From NCBI RefSeq assembly GCF_009829985.1, contig NZ_SZZU01000001.1, positions 124,001 through 188,000 of the forward strand: 64,000 bases of DNA. Reading direction: 5' to 3'. Positions 10,257 through 17,695 of the stretch are shown here, piece after piece. Position numbers and translations under genes: made by a program. Position 1 is the first letter of the stretch, and every line of letters begins with the position of its first letter. Below the pieces are notes generated by a model that was not told where the DNA came from, did no database searches, and saw nothing but the letters and a program-made list of their open reading frames with translations. The stretch comes from Pantoea sp. Aalb. GTDB taxonomy: Bacteria > Pseudomonadota > Gammaproteobacteria > Enterobacterales > Enterobacteriaceae.

Positions 10257-11595
10257 TATTTCAAGGTTAATAGATTCAAGATAAAGAAAAATAAATACTC
10301 AATTAAATATTTTATCAAACGATTAAGAGGAAGAGTACGTAAATGACGAATGAATGCCCTTATCATTTGATGTATAATCAGCAATACTTTCTATTGCATA
10401 AAAATGCTTAATTACTATAGTATAATTAACAAATTAACATCCGTTCTTCTTCTCTCTGTTGAGTTAATTGTTTTAAAGGATCGTATACTAAGAACTGTAT
10501 TTTCTAAATTAATCAACCAAGCACGAGGATTTAAATTATTACCAGTAAGCATCATCCGTTTATTATCGACCAAAATTTATTTTAGATGATAACTATTATC
10601 ATATACATAATACTTCCATAAACGTATTATAATCTGTTTATTAGAAATGTAATATTTCAATAAATTTATTTCATAATAATATGGTATTATACCAATAATT
10701 TTAAAAGGATATTGAGGTAATATATAAAAATCATTAGCTGTTTTATTTGCTAAAATTATTTCTATTTTTCACTCGTAACGTAATAGATAAATAAAATTTT
10801 TTATTAAAATTTTCGGTAAATTAAAATAAGGTATACAAAGTTTAATTTTTTGCTCAGTACATAATATTAAATGTAAAATTGTCTTATTTTTAAACTATTC
10901 TTTTCTAATCTAACTAGAGGTGTGATACCTAATATTTAGTATCAACATTACTTGTGAACTGGAAAGCCAAATTACTTAACTTTTTCCGTAGATTACGAAT
11001 TCCATCTTTAGATTTTTTAAGATTTTTATAAATCTATTAGTACATAGAATCAGTTAATTGTTTATTATAGATAAGTTTATAGCGAACATAGCAGTATCTA
11101 TCATATTGGTGTAAATAGAGATTATTTAAGTTAGTGATACTCTATATTAGAGTATCTTAAGTAATAATTCTTTTAAGCTGTAACACGCCAAAAGTCTCTT
11201 GAATATTAAGTTAGATTTCATAAATAGGAATTTCAATATTTGGATGTTGCTGCAATGCCATTACATTATATTGTACCATTCTGCAGTATCTATATTGGAG
11301 ATGCCAATACGTCCACGTCGCTCACGCTGTAAGTCAATAAAAATACTAATATAAAGTTTTAGACGAGACTACAGTACTGTATAGAGTGATTGTATCATCA
11401 TTTTATTTTCATCGTCTTTTTCTAAATAAAAAGTGGATATACAGATATGTTTTTACTTATGAAGATTTGTGCCAGTAATGAGTCACGAAACTCTACTGTA
11501 GAATAAAGAGTAGTTACATCAGATAATAACTGTAATAATTTAAGTGGCCTAGTAAGGTATTGCTGATATTTAACATCTATAAAGTTACATATCAT
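10257..11595 (-). pseudogene. pssA: Decayed phosphatidylserine synthase gene
   Basis: Reading the minus strand and allowing frameshifts recovers E. coli PssA over nearly its full length. From the ATG at 11595 (AAGGA upstream) one reads YQQYLTRPL and STVEFRDSLLAQI. Then come RRGRIGISN and AEWYN, QETFGVLQLK, NNLYLHQYDRYCYVRYKLI, YPFKIIG, and near the end MLTGNNLNPRAWLINLEN, the second phospholipase-D-type motif region. The C-terminus IRAFIRHLRTLPLNRLI ends near 10300. The frame is broken by many stops and by several frameshifts, so no functional enzyme can be made. PssA makes phosphatidylserine, the precursor of phosphatidylethanolamine. Its location next to ssrA fits the E. coli 58-59-min order. 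Confidence 0.93.
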
Positions 11596-12183
11596 TATGA
11601 TATATACTTTTCCTTAATTAATTAATTCTTTTAAAAAATGATTACAGTAATTTATTTTAAAACTTAAATTACTTAATTTAATTTCTAATTATTATTCTAT
11701 GTTAACAACTTATCACATAAAGTAATTATATAAATACTATAAGTATAGTTGCTAACTATTAGACTGTTTTTAATTTAGTACTATAGAATATCTATTTATA
11801 TTTTTTAAGAGAAGAATTAATATATATATATTATATGATTTTTATGAAGATTATAAAAATAATGATTTAATCCATAATTTTAAAGGGATAGTTAAATATT
11901 AGCTAAGTAGCACATTTTAATTATAAAAAGCATATAATTTTATATATTTAATACTAATACTTATAATTTTAACTTTAATTAAAGAGAAATAAATGTAATT
12001 AACTTTTATTTAATTTTATTGAAAATTAATTTTAGTCTTTATTAAATAACCATATTATATACAATAAATATTGTTTTAAATTTGACTATAATTACATTGA
12101 ATTCAGATGGATTTAATTAGTATTATTTATTTTACAAGTTATAATATTGTTAATATTATAAAAAATCAATTTATTTAAATTTA
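11596..12183. other. Non-coding spacer pssA remnant-queH
   Basis: About 590 bp of very A/T-rich DNA with no convincing frame on either strand. It contains the pssA ribosome-site remnant at its left edge. I see no RNA gene or further protein remnant. Confidence 0.55.
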
Positions 12184-12828
12184 TTAATAATATTTCACAC
12201 CAATTTTAATACGTTCACGTCCATTAGTGATGCGGTGACGATTACTGTCTCTTAAGGAGTGTATACAACCACAATATTCTTGTTGATAAAATTTTTCACG
12301 TTTGCTAATTTCAACCATTCGCTTTGAACCACCATTTTTACGCCAGTTAAATTCCCAATATACCATATTAGAATAATTCGCTACTGCATGGATACCACAG
12401 CTATTAATTTGTTTCATATCTTTCCAACGGGATATACCGAGAGAACTAGTAATAATAGAAAAACCATGTTGATAAGCATAAAGGGCAGTACGTTCAAAGC
12501 GTATATCGAAACATATAGTACAACGAACTCCACGTTCTGGTTCGCTTTCCATACCCTTCGTCCTTTTAAACCAATTATTTACATCATAATCCGCATCAAA
12601 AAATGGTACTGCATATTGTTCAGCAAATCTAATATTTTCTTCTTTACGTAATGTATATTCTTTTAATGGATGAATATTAGGATTATAAAAAAATACAGTG
12701 AAATCAATTCCAGAAAATAACATAGTTTCCATTATTTCCCCTGAGCAAGGGGCACAACATGAATGTAATAATAATTTACTATGTCCTACAGGCAATTGTA
12801 ATAAATTACGTTTAAACATTTTGTCCAT
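12184..12828 (-). CDS. queH: Epoxyqueuosine reductase QueH
   Basis: QueH (DUF208) carries out the last step of queuosine synthesis, reducing epoxyqueuosine in the tRNA wobble position. Of 214 residues, the iron/Fe-S-binding cysteines characteristic of the family are all visible: HSCCAPCSG with C24, C25 and C28, RCTIC with C103 and C106, and YCGC with C186 and C188. E. coli uses the unrelated cobalamin enzyme QueG, so this genome relies on the B12-independent alternative. It lies 103 bp downstream of the tmRNA gene on the same strand. The other queuosine genes are not in the window. Confidence 0.92.
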   Translation of the reverse strand: MDKMFKRNLLQLPVGHSKLLLHSCCAPCSGEIMETMLFSGIDFTVFFYNPNIHPLKEYTLRKEENIRFAEQYAVPFFDADYDVNNWFKRTKGMESEPERGVRCTICFDIRFERTALYAYQHGFSIITSSLGISRWKDMKQINSCGIHAVANYSNMVYWEFNWRKNGGSKRMVEISKREKFYQQEYCGCIHSLRDSNRHRITNGRERIKIGVKYY

Positions 12829-12931
12829 AAAATTTGATTTTAAAATTAATGATATAAATAATGTTTTATTCTAATTTTTATATATCTATTTTTAGTGATA
12901 TAACTAGATATTAAAAAATTTAACTAATTAA

Positions 12932-13292
12932 TGGAGCTGGCGGGAGTTGAACCCGCGTCCGAAATTTCTACATCATTAGCACTACATGCTTAGTCTATTT
13001 TCTATATTTGTTTGTTAGCTGATAATAGACATTCTACTAACAAACTAGCCTGATTATTTTTAACGTTTTAACCACAGGTAAGTTATATACGCGATCTCTT
13101 TTGGTTTGACTCCTCTTTAATCTCCTTCCTAAGAGCAAAGGCTAGAGAGAGAAGGCTTTAAACAGGATATTAAGCTGCTAAAGCGTAGTTTTCGTCGTTT
13201 GCGACTATTTTTTGCAGTTTTTTAACGAGTACTACTGCAACTCGGCATGCACCTCAGACTTCGTAAATCCCGTCGAATCCAAAATCAGCCCC
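12932..13292 (-). ncRNA. ssrA: Transfer-messenger RNA (tmRNA)
   Basis: The minus strand begins GGGGCTGATTTTGGATTCG at 13292 and ends CGGGTTCAACTCCCGCCAGC then TCCA at 12932. These give the tRNA-Ala-like acceptor stem (GGGGCU with AGCUCC) and T-arm of one-piece bacterial tmRNA, 361 nt in all. The tag reading frame at 13202-13170 encodes ANDENYALAA then TAA, identical to E. coli. The terminal CCA is not encoded: after discriminator A the next bases are TTA. tmRNA and SmpB rescue stalled ribosomes and tag the nascent peptides for proteolysis. smpB lies directly upstream on the same strand. Confidence 0.97.
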
Positions 13293-13332
13293 AGTAATTA
13301 ATATAATACATATAAAAATATAAGTAAATTTA

Positions 13333-13812
13333 TTAAATATTATTTTTTTTTATTAAACGAGCTTTATCTATATTCCATTCACGATTTTTAATATGAACAC
13401 GTTTATCATATTCTTTTTTTCCGCGTGCAATTCCTATTTTTATTTTAGCCCAAGCATTACTCCAATAAAAAGATAATGCTATAATCGTATATCCTTTAAT
13501 ATTTACTTTTTTATTAAGAATATTTAATTCGCATTTATTTAAAAGTAATTTACGATTACGACTTGGATCACATGCTACATATGAATTAGTATATGAAAGT
13601 GGCTGAAATGTAGAGTTAAATAGATAAGCTTCGTTATTACAAATAAAAATATAACTATCACTAATATTAGCTTTACCAGCTCTACATGATTTTACTTCCC
13701 ATCCTTTTAACTCTATACCAGCTTCAAATTCTTTTTCAATAAAATATTCATGACGTGCACGTTTATTAATAGTAATAGTATTACAATTATTTTTGATATT
13801 TTTTTTTATCAT
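13333..13812 (-). CDS. smpB: SsrA-binding protein SmpB
   Basis: SmpB is the obligate protein partner of tmRNA: it binds the tRNA-like domain and places its C-terminal tail in the mRNA channel of stalled ribosomes. The 159-residue product (E. coli 160) has the OB-fold hallmark ARHEYFIEKEFEAGIELKG, then GWEVKSCRAGKANISDSY, and a basic C-terminal tail. It lies 40 bp upstream of ssrA on the same strand, the standard smpB-ssrA pair. The 3' end of smpB and this spacer probably hold the ssrA promoter. Confidence 0.97.
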   Translation of the reverse strand: MIKKNIKNNCNTITINKRARHEYFIEKEFEAGIELKGWEVKSCRAGKANISDSYIFICNNEAYLFNSTFQPLSYTNSYVACDPSRNRKLLLNKCELNILNKKVNIKGYTIIALSFYWSNAWAKIKIGIARGKKEYDKRVHIKNREWNIDKARLIKKNNI

Positions 13813-14123
13813 GAGTTATATCACTTTAATACATGGTAATAATTTATATATAAAAAAATCAGTTATTCTATTGAAGTTGAATAATTATATAAATTAATAT
13901 TGATACTAGAAACAAAAAATATATATCTAATTAGATATTCAATCTTAACTATGAAAGATTTTGAATATTATTCAATTTTTTTATTATTAATAAATATATA
14001 ATACTTAATGTATTAACTAATTTTTAATTACTTTAAATTATATTAATAATTATGTCTTTAATTTTTAAGCTATCTAACTTAAATAAATTTCATTAATATA
14101 ATCTTTTGAAGAGATTTTTTAAT

Positions 14124-14444
14124 ATGTCTAATATCAAAATAAGTATAGTATATGCATTGACCTATAAACAATATTTATGTAACTTAAATGTACCTATAGG
14201 TACAACGGTAAAAGAAGCAATTATAGCTTCAAACTTTCTTGTATTACATAAAGAGATCGATCTAGATAAAAATAAAGTTGGTATATTCAATAAATTAGTA
14301 GAATTAAATAGTTTATTAAAAAATGGAGATCGAGTGGAAATCTATCGTCCTCTAATAAGAGATCCAAAAGAGATAAGACGTCAACGTATTAAGCGCACAG
14401 CAATAAATAATATAAAAAATAAACAAAAAGATTCTTTTAAATAG
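14124..14444 (+). CDS. rnfH: RnfH/RatB family ubiquitin-fold protein
   Basis: A small beta-grasp protein of the UPF0125 (RnfH, RatB, YfjF) family; its function is not firmly established. The protein is recognised from VYALTYKQYLCNLNV, then IDLDKNKVGIF and NGDRVEIYRPLIRDPKEIRR, which align along the E. coli protein. I chose the ATG at 14124 (106 residues), because MSNIKISIVYAL aligns with the E. coli N-terminus; an in-frame TTG at 14106 is less likely. In E. coli ratA separates it from smpB; here ratA is gone, leaving a 311-bp divergent spacer. Confidence 0.92.
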   Translation: MSNIKISIVYALTYKQYLCNLNVPIGTTVKEAIIASNFLVLHKEIDLDKNKVGIFNKLVELNSLLKNGDRVEIYRPLIRDPKEIRRQRIKRTAINNIKNKQKDSFK

Positions 14445-14476
14445 AATATTTTTTATTTTATTTCATGCTATTTAAT

Positions 14477-14821
14477 TCATTGGTTATCTATAGTAAAATA
14501 GATGTTATTAATTTTTATTAATTTATTGTTGATATCAAAATTTAAAGTTAATGTTTGTTGTTTTATAGGATGATTGCCTAATTTTTTTCGAACCATATAA
14601 TACCAAGTATTATTTCCAAATATACTATACATCATTGGTGCACCTAGTATGTAAGCAACTTGCTCTTGTGTCATTCCAATATGGACTTTTGCTATATCTT
14701 TAGCTATTAAATAATTTCCTTGATATATATCAGGATGATACACGATACTTTTAATATTAGAACATCCAGTAGTTAATAAAAATATAATTATCGTTATGAT
14801 GGTCATCATTTTACTATACAT
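14477..14821 (-). CDS. bamE: Outer membrane assembly lipoprotein BamE
   Basis: BamE (SmpA) is a lipoprotein of the beta-barrel assembly machine that binds BamD and BamA. The 114-residue precursor has a hydrophobic signal peptide with lipobox LTTGC, so mature Cys is residue 20. Conserved core motifs are YHPDIYQGNYL, VHIGMTQEQVAYILGAP and TWYYMVRKK. It is convergent with rnfH. recN, which lies between bamE and nadK in E. coli, is missing; the 253-bp spacer shows no trace of it. Confidence 0.95.
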   Translation of the reverse strand: MYSKMMTIITIIIFLLTTGCSNIKSIVYHPDIYQGNYLIAKDIAKVHIGMTQEQVAYILGAPMMYSIFGNNTWYYMVRKKLGNHPIKQQTLTLNFDINNKLIKINNIYFTIDNQ

Positions 14822-15074
14822 TTATAGATCCTTGTATAATTTGTATTTATCTTGTTTATACAGAAATGATTTTTTAGTAAAAAATAACAAATATTACTAT
14901 TTCTATATATTAGATATCAGATTTAATAGTTTGACATAAATCATTATTCAATGATGTAATTATTTTTCAATATTAATTAGATTTTAATCATCTCATTAAA
15001 ATAACTGATATAAAATTATTTATTTTATATTAAAAGTAAAGTCTTTTTATACTTTTTATTAATAAAATTAATTA

Positions 15075-15950
15075 TTAGAACATTTTTTTTGACCAGCCTA
15101 ATTTAGAGCTTAAAGTATTAAAATAATTATAATTTTTTGGATATATAAGATTAAGATGATTAGCACTACGACGAATTAAAACATCTTCTCCTTCTCTTAT
15201 TGGTAATATGATTTGACTATCACAACTAATTTCTAGATCACTACCTAATGATGAAAAACGTAACCGAATAGTACTATTGCTATTTATTACTAAAGGGCGT
15301 GCCGATAATGTATGTGGAAACATAGGTACAATAACAATTGCATCCAAAGATGGTGTTAAAATAGGGCCACCTGCTGAAAGAGAATAAGCAGTAGATCCAG
15401 TCGGAGTTGAAATAATAAGACCATCTGATCTTTGTGAAAAAGCAAAAGTTTCATCAATATAAACTTCAAATTCGATCATATGTGCTACTTTACCAGGATG
15501 CAGTACTACTTCATTCATAGCTTGCTCAATACGTAGAGTACATTCTTTTTTGCATATCTGAGCCTCTAGAAGAAATCTTTTTTCTATAATATAATGTCCA
15601 TGTAATACTTCATTTAACTGTTGTTGAGCATTTTCTTGATCTAAATTAGTTAGAAAACCTAAATTACCATGATTGATACCAATCACTTTAATGTCATAAC
15701 ACGATAATATACGAGCTGCACCAAGCATATTACCATCACCACCAACTACTACGGCAAGATCGGCATCTTTCCCAATATCTGCTAAGCTAACAGATTGAAT
15801 ATTTTTAAAATTTAGTGTATGTGCAATATGGTTTTCAATTAGTACTTTATAACCTTTTGCTGTAAGCCATTGATAAAGAATTTTATAAGGGGTTAATGTA
15901 GTTGGGATACGTGGATTCCCAACTATTCCAATACAATTAAATTTATTCAT
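15075..15950 (-). CDS. nadK: NAD kinase
   Basis: NadK phosphorylates NAD to NADP with ATP. The 291-residue product aligns from end to end with E. coli NadK (292); the catalytic GGDGNML has D72, with NEVVLHPGKVAHMIEFEVY and STPTGSTAYSLSAGGPIL downstream. The start is the ATG at 15950, giving MNKFNCIGIVGNP and preceded by GAGGA. The frame stays open for another 97 codons upstream, but that extension only reads the antisense of the grpE promoter and grpE repeat and is not coding. It is divergent from grpE across 123 bp. Confidence 0.97.
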   Translation of the reverse strand: MNKFNCIGIVGNPRIPTTLTPYKILYQWLTAKGYKVLIENHIAHTLNFKNIQSVSLADIGKDADLAVVVGGDGNMLGAARILSCYDIKVIGINHGNLGFLTNLDQENAQQQLNEVLHGHYIIEKRFLLEAQICKKECTLRIEQAMNEVVLHPGKVAHMIEFEVYIDETFAFSQRSDGLIISTPTGSTAYSLSAGGPILTPSLDAIVIVPMFPHTLSARPLVINSNSTIRLRFSSLGSDLEISCDSQIILPIREGEDVLIRRSANHLNLIYPKNYNYFNTLSSKLGWSKKMF

Positions 15951-16002
15951 GGAATAGATATTCCTCAATAAGCTAAATGAAAACGCAATGTAATAAGATT
16001 CA

Positions 16003-16030
16003 CTTGAAACCGTAAAAGTGATCCCCATAA
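16003..16030 (+). promoter_or_regulatory. Heat-shock (sigma-32) promoter of grpE
   Basis: CTTGAAA at 16003-16009 and CCCCATAA at 16023-16030 are separated by 13 bp. This matches the E. coli RpoH consensus (CTTGAAA, 11-16 bp, CCCCATnT) at all but one specified base. The -10 element ends 43 bp before the grpE start codon. The GC-rich CCCC in otherwise A/T-rich non-coding DNA argues for selection. grpE is a known RpoH target in E. coli. Confidence 0.88.
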
Positions 16031-16073
16031 TAGCCAACAAGCGGGGTGAATGTATAATAAAGCGGAGAAATTC

Positions 16074-16781
16074 ATGACTAGTAAAGAAAAAAAAATAGTT
16101 AATGAACAAGTTAATGAACAAGTTAATGAACAAGTTAATGAACAAGTTAATGAACAAGTTAATGAACAAGTTAATGAACAAGTTAATGAACAAGTTAATG
16201 AACAAGTTAATGAACAAGTTAATGAACAAGTTAATGAACAAGTTTTAGAAAAAATGTTAGATGTACAACAAAACATAAATACAAAGGAAATACTTGATTC
16301 TATAAATAATCAACACATTATGCGATTGGAAGATGAATTAGCGCAGTCTAGAAATAGTGTTCGTGACATACAGTTACGTGCCCAAGCAGAAATTGAAAAT
16401 GTTCGGCGAAGAGCCGAACTTGACATTGAAAAAGCACACAAATTTAGTTTGGAAAAATTTATTAATGAATTACTACCTGTAATTGATAGCTTAGAACGAG
16501 CATTAGAAGTATCGGATAAAAATAATATAACTCTTTTTCCTATAATTGAAGGAATTGAATTAACACTTAAATCTATGTTAGATGCAATGCGTAAATTTGG
16601 TATTGAAGTAATTAATGAAACAAATGTACCTTTTAATCCAGAATTTCATCAAGCAATATCCATGATGGAATCTACAGATATAGCACCAAACCATGTATTA
16701 ATGGTAATACAGAAAGGTTATAGTCTTAACAGTCGTTTATTACGTCCAGCAATGGTTACTGTAGTACAAGCTAAATTATAA
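16074..16781 (+). CDS. grpE: Nucleotide exchange factor GrpE with a tandem-repeat insert
   Basis: GrpE is the dimeric exchange factor that releases ADP from DnaK. The start ATG at 16074 (MTSKEKK, aligned with E. coli MSSKEQK, GGAG upstream) gives 235 residues against 197 in E. coli. The excess is a perfect VNEQ x12 repeat at residues 9-56 in the N-terminal region, which is disordered in E. coli. From about residue 80 the conserved protein follows: long helix, AEIENVRRRAELDIEKAHKF, ELLPVIDSLERALEV, then the beta-domain with FNPEFHQAISM and VIQKGYSLNSRLLRPAMVTV. The conserved core looks intact. Confidence 0.96.
   Translation: MTSKEKKIVNEQVNEQVNEQVNEQVNEQVNEQVNEQVNEQVNEQVNEQVNEQVNEQVLEKMLDVQQNINTKEILDSINNQHIMRLEDELAQSRNSVRDIQLRAQAEIENVRRRAELDIEKAHKFSLEKFINELLPVIDSLERALEVSDKNNITLFPIIEGIELTLKSMLDAMRKFGIEVINETNVPFNPEFHQAISMMESTDIAPNHVLMVIQKGYSLNSRLLRPAMVTVVQAKL
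16098..16241 (+). repeat. 12-bp tandem repeat, 12 perfect copies, inside grpE
   Basis: GTTAATGAACAA is repeated twelve times without a single mismatch over 144 bp, encoding (VNEQ)12. The unit is a multiple of three, so copy changes keep the grpE frame. Absence of even synonymous differences means recent expansion or ongoing homogenisation. On the minus strand the same array reads openly in two frames, which falsely lengthens the neighbouring nadK frame. Confidence 0.98.
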
Positions 16782-16791
16782 ATTTTTTATT

Positions 16792-16813
16792 GCCGCCGCT
16801 TACGTGCGGCTGG
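16792..16813. terminator. GC-rich hairpin between grpE and ung
   Basis: GCCGC at 16795-16799 and GCGGC at 16806-16810 form a 5-bp GC stem with a TTACGT loop, extended by CC/GG with a bulge. It sits in the 39-bp convergent spacer between the ends of grpE and ung. Such GC density is exceptional in this sequence, so a shared terminator is the likely role. The U-tracts are weak on both sides. Confidence 0.6.
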
Positions 16814-16820
16814 TGATTAT

Positions 16821-17500
16821 TTAAGTTAATATTAGTTGCCAGTCAATTAATATTTTTCTAGATTTATGAAGAAAAAAATTTGTTTGTGAAAAATGTTTAC
16901 ATCCAAAAAAACCACGATTTGCAGAAAATGGTGAAGGATGGGATGCATTTAAAACATAATGTCGTTGATTATCAATCAAAATACTTTTTTTTTGTGAATG
17001 TAATCCCCATAAAAGAAAAACTACTCCTTTACTATGCTTATTAATAACTTTTATAACATTATCAGTGAATATTTGCCAACCAAGATTTGCATGTGAATTT
17101 GCTTTTCCAGCTTCAACTGTTAATGTAGTATTCAATAATAAAATTCCTTGTTTTGCCCAACTTTCTAGAAAACCATGATTAGGAACAGTAAAACCAGGAA
17201 TATCTGTTTTAAGTTCTTTATATATATTACGTAACGAAGGAGGAATTGCCATATTAGGTAAAACAGAAAATGCTAAACCATGGGCTTGATTAGGACCATG
17301 ATATGGATCTTGTCCTAAAATTACTACCTTCAGATTATTAAATTCAGTTAAACGAAAAGCATTAAATACATCTTTTTGCTTGGGATAAATAGTAATACCA
17401 GAATAACGTTTTTTTTTAATATTTTTAATATATTAATAAAATAGGATTTTTTCTTTTCTTCAGATAACAAATCATGCCATGTTAATGTATTATTAGTCAT
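16821..17500 (-). pseudogene. ung: Uracil-DNA glycosylase, frameshifted at a poly-A tract
   Basis: Ung removes uracil from DNA. The minus strand starts at 17500 with MTNNTLTWHDLLSEEKKK, but the frame shifts at a run of nine A (T9 on the plus strand, 17409-17417) and then stops about 20 codons later. One extra A restores a 226-residue protein (E. coli 229). All catalytic motifs lie downstream: GQDPYHG with the general base Asp, LLLNTTLTVEAG, and the HPSPFSANRGFFGC histidine loop. There is no other lesion. The gene may be a very young pseudogene, a sequencing error, or rescued by polymerase slippage at the A-run. An internal ATG at 17252 gives only 143 residues without the GQDPYHG motif. Confidence 0.9.
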
Positions 17501-17695
17501 TTTTTTCTAATTAACAATATTTAAATATATTAAAAGTCCAATTATTAAAAATTATTTTATTAAAATATAATATTTAAAAAAATTTATAATCTTATTATAT
17601 TGATGTACATTTCTATTAGAAATATTCTATTAAATTAATAAATTTTTTTTAAGAATGGCTATTTATTTGATAAATCTTTTTTTAAATTTAAAAAT

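Noticed and set aside
10404..10589. 61-codon plus-strand frame between proS and queH
   Set aside because: It is the antisense of the pssA C-terminal region (MLTGNNLNPRAW on the minus strand) and has no ribosome site or family match.
16098..16241. Repeat array considered as a CRISPR
   Set aside because: Units are 12 bp, contiguous and without spacers, and they encode VNEQ in frame within grpE.
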